A DNA stretch of 64,000 nt from Pelosinus fermentans JBW45. Its GTDB lineage: Bacteria > Bacillota > Negativicutes > DSM-13327. The position numbers were made by a program, and so were the translations under genes. Of this stretch, positions 42,152 to 51,351 are shown one piece after another. The stretch covers positions 5,290,501 through 5,354,500 of the forward strand of contig NZ_CP010978.1 in assembly GCF_000271665.2 (NCBI RefSeq), read 5' to 3'. How positions within the stretch are numbered: position 1 is the first letter of the stretch; the number at the start of each line of letters is the position of its first letter. The notes under the pieces were generated by a model, which made no database searches, was not told the origin of the DNA, and worked only from the letters and a program-made list of their open reading frames with translations.

Positions 42152-44129
42152 TTTCTGCACTCTCCTCTATATACTTTGCGCTTAGTTCTATCACTTGGCG
42201 CTTTACTTCTTCCATAGTGCCTTTTTTAACCTGAGCACCAGCTACTGTCTGATGTCCGCCTCCACCTAGCTCTTCCATGATAACTTGTACGTTGAAAGCT
42301 CCGTTGGATCGTGCGCTAACACCAATGCCGCCATCTTCAAGGAAGAACAATACAAAGCTGATTTGTACTCCTTCTACTCCTAGCAGCATATCAGCAACTT
42401 GCGCTGCTACAATTTGTGCATTTTTTATATTATCGGGACAACCTGCTACGACTACGCCGCCAGGTAACATGATTGCCTGATTCAAAATTTCAGCCCGTGA
42501 CTTAACCGTCTCAAAGTCTAAGCGAAACATTTGACGAACTAAAGCAGGATCAGCTCCTGAACGCCTTAAATAGGCTGCAGCATCAAAGGTACGCACTCCA
42601 CTTTGTACCGAAAACTGCTTCGTATCGACAACAATGCCAGCATACAAGGCCGTTGCATCCATTTTATTAAACTCTAGGTAATCATCAAAGTACATCAATA
42701 ACTCTGTAACCAGTTCACAAGTAGAAGACGCTGACGGTTCAAGATACACTAATAGCGGATTTGCAATGAATTTTTCAGAGCGGCGATGGTGATCAATAAC
42801 AACCACTCGATCGACTTTACTTAATAACTCTGGTGCTGCAGATAATTCTGGATGATGAACATCTACTACAAACAGTAAGGTTTGGGGAGTAATCAGTGGC
42901 ATCGCCTGAGCTGACGTGATAAATAAATCTTGATATTCTTCATAATCGGCCAAAATCTCCTGCAGTTTGCTTAATGAAACCCCTGGCTGGCTAACGACAA
43001 TGTGTAATTCTTTTCCTAAATGGCGAGCCATAATACCCACGCCAATAGCAGCACCTAAACTGTCAAAATCCTCATTGGTATGACCCATGACCAGAACCCT
43101 ATCAGCATCATCAATAATTTCCCGCAATGCCTGGGCTACAATCCGTGCCTTAACTCTTGTATTTTTTTCTACCGCTTTAGCTTTACCTCCATAGAATTGG
43201 AGTTTACCTCCTACATGAACAGCCACCTGATCGCCGCCTCGGCCTAATGCTAAATCCAGACCGGCTTGGGCTCGTTCTCCCAATATAGCTACAGAATCTT
43301 CATCAGCCGCAACTCCCATACTGAGTGTAACGGGAATTTTATTGCCAATATGAATGGCACGTACCCGATCAAGAATGTCAAACTTTTCCTGCAGGCATTT
43401 ATTTAAGTTCTGACGGTTAAACACCGCAAGATACATGTCCTCTGCATATTTCTTTAATACAGCCTCATTCTCTGCCACCCATTCTGCTAGAAGCTTATTG
43501 ACTTCCGCGACTACAGACGTTCGCTGACCTTCACTTAATCCTTGCAATACATCATCATAATTATCAATTTGGATGTAAGCCATAACCGGTACAGAATTTA
43601 CACATTCAGCTCTCACTTTTTCACTGGCTGTAATATCACTAATATAAGCGATTATTAGCTCTTCATGATCCATTTTATGAATTATGGGTTCATGAATCAC
43701 ATCATAATATTTATCCTCTGTCGAAAATACTTCCCGGCCGGATTTGCCCCATACCTTATCCAAAGGAAACTCGGGACAAATGCCCATAATCGACTCTCCT
43801 AGTTCAACTTCATCACCAAACCAGTCGATAAGAACATCATTATGCCAATATAATTTTCCCTCTTTGTCAATGATCATCATAACTAAAGGCAAACTTTTTA
43901 ACGCATAGGATGCTCCTTCTTCAATGCAGTTACTCATCGTATATAGGTAGCTATCCAACGCCTTTTGCCGCTCTTTGTGGCGTTCGCGCCCATACAAATA
44001 CAAAGAACATAACAAAATTGCACCTAATACTGCTACATAGGGATTATAAAAAACAATTACCACTAATAAAGCTGTGGCAACAGCAAGATAAATTCTTGTA
44101 TCAAACCAAAAAGACGGACCTTGCGGCAT
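42123..44129 (-). CDS. gdpP: Cyclic-di-AMP phosphodiesterase GdpP (YybT)
   Basis: The 668-residue protein has two N-terminal membrane helices (about 10-55), a PAS domain, a degenerate GGDEF domain with no intact active site, and a C-terminal DHH/DHHA1 phosphodiesterase. DHH motifs are readable as GHTNEDFDSLG, VVDVHHPE and VIDHHRRSE, and DHHA1 as GGGGHQTVAGA. It hydrolyses c-di-AMP to pApA, controlling potassium, turgor and wall stress. ATG 44129 follows AAGGAGG; an upstream in-frame ATG at 44159 has no such site. Confidence 0.97.
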   Translation of the reverse strand: MPQGPSFWFDTRIYLAVATALLVVIVFYNPYVAVLGAILLCSLYLYGRERHKERQKALDSYLYTMSNCIEEGASYALKSLPLVMMIIDKEGKLYWHNDVLIDWFGDEVELGESIMGICPEFPLDKVWGKSGREVFSTEDKYYDVIHEPIIHKMDHEELIIAYISDITASEKVRAECVNSVPVMAYIQIDNYDDVLQGLSEGQRTSVVAEVNKLLAEWVAENEAVLKKYAEDMYLAVFNRQNLNKCLQEKFDILDRVRAIHIGNKIPVTLSMGVAADEDSVAILGERAQAGLDLALGRGGDQVAVHVGGKLQFYGGKAKAVEKNTRVKARIVAQALREIIDDADRVLVMGHTNEDFDSLGAAIGVGIMARHLGKELHIVVSQPGVSLSKLQEILADYEEYQDLFITSAQAMPLITPQTLLFVVDVHHPELSAAPELLSKVDRVVVIDHHRRSEKFIANPLLVYLEPSASSTCELVTELLMYFDDYLEFNKMDATALYAGIVVDTKQFSVQSGVRTFDAAAYLRRSGADPALVRQMFRLDFETVKSRAEILNQAIMLPGGVVVAGCPDNIKNAQIVAAQVADMLLGVEGVQISFVLFFLEDGGIGVSARSNGAFNVQVIMEELGGGGHQTVAGAQVKKGTMEEVKRQVIELSAKYIEESAENESNSTTRG

Positions 44130-44170
44130 AAACAACTCCTCCTTGAAGGCTAGTCTCACACATCCAGTTT

Positions 44171-45133
44171 TTAATCTTTGGATTGAGGCCCTCGCAAACG
44201 TCGATAATCCATAACCATATCAATTGCACCTGCAACTATCAAGATCTGCGCAAAAAAACCATTTGTCAATATCAAGAACAGTATAAGTCCTTTAATCATT
44301 TTTGACAAATTGTATTTATCGGCAAAGTAGTTAAATAACGCCAAACCTTGCACTAAAATGAGGGTACTCGTGATCACTTGAAGATTCATGCCAACCTGAG
44401 TCAACAAGCTAATTTCCCTGCTATTACCCCAATAGATCATCACTAAGGATAATGCAAAAAAGTACACAATGTGATACGGCAAGGACCATTCTTTAAATGC
44501 TGGAAAGTTAGGAACATTATGCCCTAGTTTTCTTAATACAGTTTTGGCAATTAGAAAATTCAGCCACGTATCAAGTACCGATGCCATAATAAAACCTGCC
44601 GGTAAAATAATCTTCATTAATTCAATCATGGACTGCATAGACTCAGACATCTTAGCCAGTTCCTGCTCTGCCATGCCAAAATCCCGGTATACTTCAATGG
44701 CCTGAGCTACAGCATTATTCATTACATCACTTTGCATAGTAAGAGGATTCACACCGAGTACTAAGGCACTAATCGCCAATAACGCAGCTTTAGAAACCAA
44801 GGAAGCAGCCGTTCCCCACAACATCGTTTTACCAGCACTAAAATTCATACGAAAGGCATAGCCTAACACAATACCAATTAAACCAAATCCAACAACCACA
44901 CTAAGAGAATGCAGCGGATGCATTAACATGGCAATCATAACACCAGAAACAACTGTTGCCATAATGCTCCACTTATAGCCATGACGAACACCTAATAAAA
45001 TAATGGGCACGGGCCACATTAAATTAACAAAAGGTCCAATCAGAGGAAGATAAGCACTAATCAAGGCAAATAGTATGGCAATCCCTGATAATATTCCACC
45101 CTCTACCATAGGCCTGAGCCGTGTCTGTCTCAT
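44171..45133 (-). CDS. yybS: DUF2232 membrane protein (YybS-like)
   Basis: The 320-residue protein has about eight membrane helices and matches the YybS/DUF2232 family (start GGILSGIAILFALISAYLPL, then LMWPVPIILLGVRHGYKWS). Its biochemical role is unknown; some members resemble S components of ECF transporters, which bind vitamins or metals. It sits between the MazG-like gene (4 nt) and gdpP (41 nt), as in other Firmicutes. Confidence 0.88.
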   Translation of the reverse strand: MRQTRLRPMVEGGILSGIAILFALISAYLPLIGPFVNLMWPVPIILLGVRHGYKWSIMATVVSGVMIAMLMHPLHSLSVVVGFGLIGIVLGYAFRMNFSAGKTMLWGTAASLVSKAALLAISALVLGVNPLTMQSDVMNNAVAQAIEVYRDFGMAEQELAKMSESMQSMIELMKIILPAGFIMASVLDTWLNFLIAKTVLRKLGHNVPNFPAFKEWSLPYHIVYFFALSLVMIYWGNSREISLLTQVGMNLQVITSTLILVQGLALFNYFADKYNLSKMIKGLILFLILTNGFFAQILIVAGAIDMVMDYRRLRGPQSKD

Positions 45134-45137
45134 TCAT

Positions 45138-45455
45138 TCACCCCTTTTGGCGGAGATGACGCCGGTACTCACTAGAGTCACCAAACCATTTCTCCACTTC
45201 CCGTTCTTTTTTTATATCTTGTTCTACTTGCATTAAAACCGACTTATCTAATGATTCAAAGCTAATCCCTAGTCGTCTTCCTAAAATATAGCAAGAAACG
45301 ACTACGGCAGCCAATCCTTCGCCAATCGCCTGTTCACTATTCTTTGCCATGGCTTGGTATAGTTGACCAATATGGGTGATCAACTCCGCCTTTAGCCACT
45401 CTATCAAACGCATTTTGCGTAAAATATCCGACTCATTCGAAAACAAAACAGCCAC
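45138..45455 (-). CDS. MazG-like family protein
   Basis: The 105-residue helical protein fits the MazG-like family seen in this operon of Clostridia and Negativicutes (RLIEWLKAELITHIGQLYQA, then GEGLAAVVVSCYILGRRLGI). MazG proteins are nucleoside triphosphate pyrophosphohydrolases, but the EExxE metal-binding motif is not clearly complete, so activity is uncertain. It starts the operon that ends with dnaB. Confidence 0.8.
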   Translation of the reverse strand: MAVLFSNESDILRKMRLIEWLKAELITHIGQLYQAMAKNSEQAIGEGLAAVVVSCYILGRRLGISFESLDKSVLMQVEQDIKKEREVEKWFGDSSEYRRHLRQKG

Positions 45456-45566
45456 TCCCCCCCTTTTTACTATATCTGATATAGTATTCGCAAATCAATA
45501 GTCTGTTTCCTGCTTTATCATAAAGTATATCCCAGATAAGAAGATACGATGACCCATTCTTAGCAG

Positions 45567-45610
45567 AATAAAATAAAAGAGAGGTTAAGTAACCTCTCTT
45601 TTGTTTTATT
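45567..45610. terminator. Terminator of the rpsF-ssb-rpsR operon
   Basis: AAAAGAGAGGTTA and TAACCTCTCTTTT form a perfect stem with A/T tails on both sides, overlapping the rpsR stop codon. Confidence 0.9.
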
Positions 45611-45836
45611 CTGCTGTGAATGGCAACAATGCAACAATACGTGCACGTTTAATCGCCAAAGTAACACTACGTTGATGCTTTGCGCAGTTACCAGAAATAC
45701 GGCGAGGCAATATTTTGCCGCGTTCCGTAGTGTAACGACGGATTTTACCAACTTCTTTATAATCGATCGTTTCTACTTTATCCACGCAGAAACTGCAAAT
45801 CTTTTTCTTAGGTTTTCTTCCTCTTTCACGTTTCAC
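45606..45836 (-). CDS. rpsR: 30S ribosomal protein S18
   Basis: The 76-residue protein has the S18 core ([50 protein letters not shown]). Cysteines CSFC near the N-terminus plus the later Cys make this a zinc-type S18. It is the third gene of rpsF-ssb-rpsR and pairs with S6 on the ribosome platform. Confidence 0.98.
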   Translation of the reverse strand: MKRERGRKPKKKICSFCVDKVETIDYKEVGKIRRYTTERGKILPRRISGNCAKHQRSVTLAIKRARIVALLPFTAE

Positions 45837-45851
45837 CGATAATACCTCCCT

Positions 45852-46262
45852 TTAAAATGGAATCTCTTCTTCAGGGAAGACCTCTGTACCAAAGGAGCTG
45901 ACATCATATCCGGATGATTTTGCAGGACTAGCAGCAGTACTGCCACCGCTTACAGCTTGCTTCGTATCCAAAAATTCAACATTTTGGGCTACTACATCAG
46001 CTGCACGCCGTTTTTGTCCATCTTTCTCATAATCACGAATTTGCAAACGTCCTTCAACTAGTACACGACGACCCTTGGTAAGATTGTTGCCACAAACTTC
46101 GGCCAGCTTATCCCATACTACTACAGGAATAAAATCAGCTCGCTTATTCTCACCATAACCGGTATCAACTGCTACACTGAAAGATGCTACTGCCTTACCA
46201 GTCTGTGTATATCGAACTTCCGGATCACGAGTCAAACGACCGACTATTATAACCTTATTCAT
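45852..46262 (-). CDS. ssb: Single-stranded DNA-binding protein
   Basis: The 136-residue SSB has an N-terminal OB fold (MNKVIIVGRLTRDPEVRYTQ, VASFSVAVDTGY) and the acidic partner-binding tip EEEIPF at the C-terminus, with a short flexible linker. It binds single-stranded DNA at forks and recruits repair proteins. It lies between rpsF (18 nt) and rpsR (15 nt). Confidence 0.98.
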   Translation of the reverse strand: MNKVIIVGRLTRDPEVRYTQTGKAVASFSVAVDTGYGENKRADFIPVVVWDKLAEVCGNNLTKGRRVLVEGRLQIRDYEKDGQKRRAADVVAQNVEFLDTKQAVSGGSTAASPAKSSGYDVSSFGTEVFPEEEIPF

Positions 46263-46280
46263 GGTTTAATTCCCCCTGGT

Positions 46281-46565
46281 CTATTCGTCTACTTTAATAA
46301 TCATAAATTTCAAAATATCTTCAGTAATCTTCATTATACGATCAAGCTCAAGAATGGTCGCTGGTACAGCTGTAAAGGTAGTCAGGCAGTAAAAACCTTC
46401 AGCAAAGTCTTTTACTACATAAGCCAAACGCTTTTTGCCCCAACGATCAATTTTTTCTACTTGACCACCGTTGTTATTAATCAGGTTTTCAAATTTGGTA
46501 ATTACCGCATTTGTCGCTTCTTCTTCCAACGGTTTAACAATAAACATGACTTCGTACTTTCTCAC
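46281..46565 (-). CDS. rpsF: 30S ribosomal protein S6
   Basis: The 94-residue protein is a complete S6 (MRKYEVMFIVKPLEEEATNA ... WGKKRLAYVVKDFAEGFYCL). The start is GTG with GGAGGAGGTGATTTC upstream. It heads the rpsF-ssb-rpsR operon behind a structured leader and a good promoter. S6 with S18 binds its own leader in many bacteria. Confidence 0.98.
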   Translation of the reverse strand: MRKYEVMFIVKPLEEEATNAVITKFENLINNNGGQVEKIDRWGKKRLAYVVKDFAEGFYCLTTFTAVPATILELDRIMKITEDILKFMIIKVDE

Positions 46566-46592
46566 GAAATCACCTCCTCCTGTGGACTAATG

Positions 46593-46655
46593 GCTCCCTA
46601 GTGGGAGCAGGGAAGGTTTGTAAACATTTATAAACATTTTTTCAAACCTCTCTAG
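46593..46655 (-). promoter_or_regulatory. Structured leader of rpsF, possible S6:S18 autoregulatory site
   Basis: Two hairpins lie between the promoter and the ribosome site: GAGGTTTG/CAAACCTTC with a long AT loop, and GCTCCC/GGGAGC immediately before the Shine-Dalgarno. Leaders bound by the S6:S18 complex occupy this position in many bacteria; the consensus itself is not verified here. Confidence 0.4.
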
Positions 46656-46673
46656 GCTACCCTAGACTGACAT

Positions 46674-46703
46674 ATTATATCACTAATAGTAATACAAATG
46701 CAA
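46674..46703 (-). promoter_or_regulatory. Probable rpsF promoter
   Basis: TTGCAT and TATAAT on the minus strand are 18 bp apart, about 110 bp before the rpsF start. Confidence 0.7.
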
Positions 46704-46724
46704 CTATATATATTGAAAGAAATA

Positions 46725-47831
46725 TTATACATTAAATCTAAAGTACGTAACATCCCCATCTTGCATAACGTACTCTTTACCTTCTAAACGAACCAATCCC
46801 TTTTCACGAGCCGCATTGGAGCTGCCTGTCAGTACAAGATCATTATAGGAGACAATTTCTGCACGAATAAAGCCACGCTCAATATCAGAGTGAATCTTGC
46901 CTCCGGCCTGAGGTGCTTTTGTCCCTTTTTTTATCGTCCAGGCACGTACTTCCTGCTCACCAGCCGTTAAGAACGTCACTAAGCCTAAAAGCTTGTATGA
47001 AGCCTTGATCAGCTTATCCAATCCAGATTCTGACAATCCAAGTTCCGCTAAAAATTCCTTCGCGTCCTCCGCTGGCAGTTCTGCGATCTCTGACTCAACT
47101 TTGGCCGATACTGCAATAACTTCTGCACCCTCTTCTACGGCGTACTTTCTCACAATTTTAACATACTCATTATCCTCTGCATTGGCTACTTCTTCTTCAC
47201 TGACATTGGCAATAAACAATACTGGTTTTAACGTCATCAAGTTTAGGTCACCAATGAGTCCGGCTTCATCCTCTGTCATATTGGCGCGCCGTGCAGGCAA
47301 TGCTTGCTCTAAAAGCTCTTTAATTTTTACCAGTACCGCCATTTCATTCGGTGCTTTCTTATCGCCAGTTTTAATGAGCTTCTGCACACGCTCCATACGC
47401 TTCTCCAATGTGTCTAAATCAGCTAAGCATAATTCGGTATTAATGATTTCAATATCCCGCAAAGGATTTAATGCTCCCTCAACGTGAGTGATATTTTCAT
47501 CTTCAAAACAGCGTACCACTTGAGCAACAGCATCTACTTGGCGAATATGAGCTAAAAACTTATTGCCTAAGCCTTCTCCTTTAGACGCACCTTTCACCAA
47601 TCCAGCAATATCAACAAAACGCATTGCCGTCGGGATACAGCGTTTTGTTTTATACATTTCCACCAAATGCGGTAAGCGCTCATCCGGAACATCTACGACA
47701 CCCACATTTGGCTCTATTGTGCAAAAAGGATAATTAGCAGCCTCTGCACCTGCTTTTGTAATCGCATTAAACAATGTACTTTTACCTACATTTGGTAAAC
47801 CAACAATACCCACTTCTAAATTTGTACTCAT
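46725..47831 (-). CDS. ychF: Redox-/ribosome-associated P-loop ATPase YchF
   Basis: The 368-residue protein is a complete YchF (Obg family): G1 [11 protein letters not shown] at 10-20, switch region and G3 [14 protein letters not shown] near 73, a coiled-coil arm, an NVSE motif in place of NKxD (these proteins prefer ATP), and a C-terminal TGS domain ([19 protein letters not shown]). It binds ribosomes and affects stress responses. It is monocistronic; in Bacillus (yyaF) it is likewise next to rpsF. Confidence 0.97.
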   Translation of the reverse strand: MSTNLEVGIVGLPNVGKSTLFNAITKAGAEAANYPFCTIEPNVGVVDVPDERLPHLVEMYKTKRCIPTAMRFVDIAGLVKGASKGEGLGNKFLAHIRQVDAVAQVVRCFEDENITHVEGALNPLRDIEIINTELCLADLDTLEKRMERVQKLIKTGDKKAPNEMAVLVKIKELLEQALPARRANMTEDEAGLIGDLNLMTLKPVLFIANVSEEEVANAEDNEYVKIVRKYAVEEGAEVIAVSAKVESEIAELPAEDAKEFLAELGLSESGLDKLIKASYKLLGLVTFLTAGEQEVRAWTIKKGTKAPQAGGKIHSDIERGFIRAEIVSYNDLVLTGSSNAAREKGLVRLEGKEYVMQDGDVTYFRFNV

Positions 47832-47912
47832 TCATCTATTCCACCTTACTTACAATTTCTTTTTAGTATGTCTTATTGTAGATGATTCTTCCCCTATTTT
47901 CAAGCAGGCACT

Positions 47913-48101
47913 TCACTCTTCTCCATGTTCACGACGATAAGCAATGGCATTCTTCAATCTTGCCGTACCTAATAACAACATAATAGAGCCTATGATAACA
48001 CCCACTGTTAGATTGATTTTATTACCAAAATCTGTTCCCATTGCAATGAGCACAATCCCCGTCACCAAGGTCATGCCTCCTACAATAAACTGATACTTCA
48101 C
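47913..48101 (-). CDS. Small two-helix membrane protein
   Basis: The 62-residue protein has two membrane helices (about 5-24 and 30-48) and a basic C-terminal tail (RLKNAIAYRREHGEE). It starts 2 nt after the DUF951 gene, so it is in the same operon with mscS. No named family is recognised. Confidence 0.7.
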   Translation of the reverse strand: MKYQFIVGGMTLVTGIVLIAMGTDFGNKINLTVGVIIGSIMLLLGTARLKNAIAYRREHGEE

Positions 48102-48103
48102 AT

Positions 48104-48307
48104 TTATCCCTCCTCTTGCGTACCTTTGTGTGTTACGATTTCTTTTACACCTTTTTCAAACTTTACGCGTGGCACCAGGACAAAACGCCCACACCCTTGG
48201 CATTTTAAACCAAAATCAATCCCTGTCCGCGTAATTTCCCACAAAGCAGTTCCACAAGGATGGTTCTTCTTCATTCTCACAATATCACCAATTTGATAAC
48301 GTACCAT
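48104..48307 (-). CDS. DUF951 family protein (YyzM-like)
   Basis: The 67-residue protein matches DUF951: MVRYQIGDIVRMKKNHPCGT, then KCQGCGRFVLVPRVKFEK, with a compact fold and a CxxC that may bind zinc. Its function is unknown, but it is widely conserved beside ychF and mscS near the origin in Firmicutes. Its start overlaps the mscS stop by one base. Confidence 0.93.
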   Translation of the reverse strand: MVRYQIGDIVRMKKNHPCGTALWEITRTGIDFGLKCQGCGRFVLVPRVKFEKGVKEIVTHKGTQEEG

Positions 48308-49140
48308 TATCTAACACCTTCTTGCCTTTTACTATTATCCATCACAGGATGGGGAATATTCGCTTCATTAAATAAACGTGTTACTGTGTAACGAAGAGTA
48401 TTTTCCACTTTTCCTTGCTGCAAAGGCACAGTCTTCGCTACAATACGTACCATTAGCATCTGAGCACCAAGGTCTACTACACCTAATACTTTCGGTCCCT
48501 CTAAGACCTCTTCCATCTCCTTGCCTACACAAATACAAGCCTCTTCTAATAATAGAAGTACCTTATCCAAATCAGCCTCATAAGCAACAGGTATATTGAC
48601 TACAGCTTGCATATGGCCTCTTGTATAATTACTAATCCTAGATATTGCACCATGGGGAATAATGTGCAGCACACCATTGCCATCTCGCAATTTAGTCACG
48701 CGCAAACCAATGTCTTCCACAGTACCTGCCATATCACCACTGACAATGTAATCCCCGACAGCAAACTGATTTTCCAATACAATGAAAAAACCAGTTACAA
48801 AATCACGGATCAAACTTTGAGAGCCAACACCAAGAGCCAATCCTATAATACCAGCTCCGGCCACAAGAGAGGTGGTATCAATATGGAATTCTTGCAGCAC
48901 CATGAGGATTGTAATAAAATAAATAAAATACCGAATAATGCTTTGCAGCATTCCCCCCAGTGTTCTAGCACGTCTTTCGTCAAAAGAAAAAGCACTAATA
49001 CCAACATTAGGGATAAACATTTTATTCACCATGAGGGAGAATAGACGCAATATAAGCATTGATCCTAATAAAATAGCTAAAAGACGTACTATTTTATTAC
49101 CTGCTGCTAATAAAAATTCCGGCGTGAGCAACATGGTCAT
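48307..49140 (-). CDS. Small-conductance mechanosensitive channel (MscS family)
   Basis: The 277-residue protein has three membrane helices and the MscS beta domain. The pore helix and following loop are readable as GIIGLALGVGSQSLIRDFVT and VLENQFAVGDYIVSGD, with the C-terminal domain continuing to about residue 265. It opens under membrane tension to release solutes in osmotic downshock. The start follows AAAGGAACT. It heads a three-gene operon with DUF951 and a small membrane protein. Confidence 0.94.
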   Translation of the reverse strand: MTMLLTPEFLLAAGNKIVRLLAILLGSMLILRLFSLMVNKMFIPNVGISAFSFDERRARTLGGMLQSIIRYFIYFITILMVLQEFHIDTTSLVAGAGIIGLALGVGSQSLIRDFVTGFFIVLENQFAVGDYIVSGDMAGTVEDIGLRVTKLRDGNGVLHIIPHGAISRISNYTRGHMQAVVNIPVAYEADLDKVLLLLEEACICVGKEMEEVLEGPKVLGVVDLGAQMLMVRIVAKTVPLQQGKVENTLRYTVTRLFNEANIPHPVMDNSKRQEGVR

Positions 49141-49330
49141 AGTTCAGTTCCTTTCACAATCATCATTATTTTACTTTTCATGATCATATTGTTTCCAGCT
49201 TTCTATAATTGCATATATATTATACATTATATGAAAAAATCCTTCTACTTAAGTCTTTCTTAATAAAGAAGAGCAAATGCACTGCCTCTGGCATATAATG
49301 TTGCACCAACGCTAAAGTGAGGCGACTATC

Positions 49331-50071
49331 ATGTCAGATACCAATCAAAATCCTCAACCTATTATTGACCTGATATTGGCTGATATAAACGCAGTTATTC
49401 CTAATCTTTCTTCGTTAGTAGCTTCATATCGCCTGCTTGTAGGTGCCTCTGAAGAAATTCATCGTACACCAGAAATTTGTCCTGAAGTCTTCGAGCGGGC
49501 AGTAAGGCGTGCTGATAACGCTGGAACGTTGATCGATGTCTTCCTTGAATTACTCTGCTGCAAAGTAGCTTTTAGCAGCGATTTTTTAAAAATTTCTTGT
49601 GCGCCAGTGGATTTATTTCGGTTATTAGCCAATAAGTCCCCTACAACAGATGTTCCTTTTCACACAGCCGAGCAGGTCGTTGAGATGGAGGCCTTACGGC
49701 GTGTCCTAGAGTGCTGTCACCATAAAGGCTCTTGCCTTCCAGACAAGGAAGTGCTCTGCCCCAAACCTGAAGGAGCTCCTGAGCCACCTGCCCCAGCGCC
49801 GTCGTCAAACTCAGATATCCAAGAAGTAGAAGCTGTCGCCCTACAACAATTAGTCAATACATTTGGTGCACGAACCAATGAAGCAGTATCCCCGGATACT
49901 CCATCTACTTCCTCAGCAAATCCTGCCCCTTCAGAAATCAAAGATGCCTCCACCGATAGTAGCAGCTCGGAAAAATTCGACGATGAACGTGAAAGTCGTG
50001 TCCGCTGCAAACATTTATATACGTTTCATAATAAAAAAAGTAGTTCAAAGGAAATTGACAAAAAAAAATAA
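49331..50071 (+). CDS. Hypothetical protein with helical N-domain and Ser/Pro-rich tail
   Basis: The 246-residue protein has an N-terminal helical, Cys-containing region (about 1-135; LELLCCKVAF, VLECCHHKGSCL) and a low-complexity C-terminal half rich in Pro, Ser and Ala (PEGAPEPPAPAPSSN, TPSTSSANPAPSE) ending in a Lys-rich stretch. There is no signal peptide or membrane helix. Such a build suits a surface-of-spore or scaffold protein, but no family is recognised. It is alone on the plus strand between minus-strand genes and ends at a shared terminator. Confidence 0.65.
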   Translation: MSDTNQNPQPIIDLILADINAVIPNLSSLVASYRLLVGASEEIHRTPEICPEVFERAVRRADNAGTLIDVFLELLCCKVAFSSDFLKISCAPVDLFRLLANKSPTTDVPFHTAEQVVEMEALRRVLECCHHKGSCLPDKEVLCPKPEGAPEPPAPAPSSNSDIQEVEAVALQQLVNTFGARTNEAVSPDTPSTSSANPAPSEIKDASTDSSSSEKFDDERESRVRCKHLYTFHNKKSSSKEIDKKK

Positions 50072-50105
50072 GCAAGAATCCCAAACGATTCTTGCTTATT
50101 TTTCT
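50068..50105. terminator. Bidirectional intrinsic terminator
   Basis: AAATAAGCAAGAATC and GATTCTTGCTTATTT form a 15-bp stem with A and T runs, between convergent genes. Confidence 0.92.
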
Positions 50106-51009
50106 ATTCATCAAGAGGACATGCCCCTAGTTCCTCGAGATGATCACATGGCTCTAGGTGAATGACGACATCACAAGAACCTAGCTTTTGCTTTATTTCC
50201 TCTTCAATTTGATCACAGATATCATGAGCCTTATTCAAATGCATATCTTTGTATAAAATAAGATGCATATCAATTAAACGCCAACTGCCGGAACGCCGAG
50301 TGCGGAGCTGATGAAAGGAAATGATCTCTTTGTGACTCTTAATGATGTCAATGATCATCTGTTCTTCATGTGCCGGCAAACTAATATCCGTTAACTCATA
50401 TAAACTCTTCTTTGTCATGCCATAACCAGCTTTAAACACAATACCAGCTACAATGATTGCAATCACAGGATCAAGCCAGGCAAGACCAGTTACATGAATA
50501 ATCACCAATCCTACTAACACCCCAACAGAAGTCCAGATATCCGCCCTTAGATGCAAACCATCTGCCTCTAAGGCATGAGAACCAGTCTGTTTAGCCACCT
50601 TAAATAATCTTTCTGATACCCAGTAATTAATAGCAATTGAAATGATCATAAGAGCAATACCATATTCTAAAAAACCTGGAACCGTAGCCGAATTCATTTT
50701 ACTCCCGGCTTCATATACAATCCATACTGCTGCCCCGATAATCAATATCGCTTCGATAGCACCTGATAAATTTTCAAATTTTCCATGACCATAGGCATGA
50801 TTGTCATCAGGAGGGGTATCTGCTTTGCGGACCGCATAAAAAGCAATCAAAGATGCAAGTAGATCAAAGCCAGAATGAGCAGCTTCTGAAATAATACTGA
50901 CGGCCCCAGTATAAAATCCCACGATCAATTTCAATACAACCAAAACCGTATTAGAAATAACGGACAGCCTAGCAGTACGCTCCTTTAAATTACTATCCAC
51001 ATATCCCAA
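50104..51009 (-). CDS. Cation diffusion facilitator (probable Ni/Co-Zn exporter)
   Basis: The 301-residue CDF protein has six membrane helices (about 10-205) and a cytoplasmic C-terminal domain (about 215-290; RTRRSGSWRLIDMHL, HDICDQIEEEIKQKL). Metal-site residues are HSGFD in helix 2 and HLRAD in helix 5 (an H-D/H-D site). It exports divalent cations in exchange for protons. The leader carries a NiCo riboswitch, which points to nickel or cobalt as the physiological metal. The ATG is about 180 nt downstream of the riboswitch. Confidence 0.93.
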   Translation of the reverse strand: MGYVDSNLKERTARLSVISNTVLVVLKLIVGFYTGAVSIISEAAHSGFDLLASLIAFYAVRKADTPPDDNHAYGHGKFENLSGAIEAILIIGAAVWIVYEAGSKMNSATVPGFLEYGIALMIISIAINYWVSERLFKVAKQTGSHALEADGLHLRADIWTSVGVLVGLVIIHVTGLAWLDPVIAIIVAGIVFKAGYGMTKKSLYELTDISLPAHEEQMIIDIIKSHKEIISFHQLRTRRSGSWRLIDMHLILYKDMHLNKAHDICDQIEEEIKQKLGSCDVVIHLEPCDHLEELGACPLDE

Positions 51010-51168
51010 TCATACTACCTCCTACCTTTTGCTTAGCAGCTCTATTCTTTGTTATAACCTTCAATAGCCTACACTATTCAAACGAACTATAAAAGGTACC
51101 AATTTCAGCTCATTTTTAGCAGATGCTACAGCCCATAAACGAATCATGCGCCTATAGGATGACATAAC

Positions 51169-51206
51169 AAAAAAGCCTGCAGGCCCTCTAAGGTCCCGCA
51201 GGCTTT
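51169..51206 (-). terminator. Terminator of the NiCo riboswitch
   Basis: On the minus strand AAAGCCTGC pairs with GCAGGCTT, followed by six T. Its 5' arm overlaps the 3' part of the aptamer, so metal binding should prevent termination. Confidence 0.8.
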
Positions 51207-51262
51207 AATACATACCTGCTGCTTTCCGCCCGGCTGCGCCATGATGACCGCCTGTTCCTAGC
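51188..51262 (-). ncRNA. NiCo (czcD) riboswitch
   Basis: The minus strand carries the conserved NiCo segments in order: ACAGGC, GCGCAGCCGGGC, GAAAGCAGCAGG, then GCCTGCGGGACC, with flanking CTAGG and CCTTAG able to close the outer stem. The known NiCo aptamer has the same GCAGCCGGGC and GGGAC junction bases. It lies upstream of a CDF exporter, its usual target, and overlaps a terminator. TATAAT-like sequence just upstream may be its promoter. Confidence 0.88.
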
Positions 51263-51351
51263 ATTATATTATATATAGTACCACATTAGGAATTTGCTTG
51301 TAAATATCTTTTATGGGTTGATTCTTAAAGAACATGACAGGCAAGCTTAGT

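Noticed and set aside
51188-51262. Small SRP RNA (ffs) suggested by CGGAAAGCAGC
   Set aside because: The GTCAGG half of the SRP domain is missing, whereas the GCAGCCGGGC and GGGAC bases, the terminator and the CDF gene downstream fit the NiCo riboswitch.
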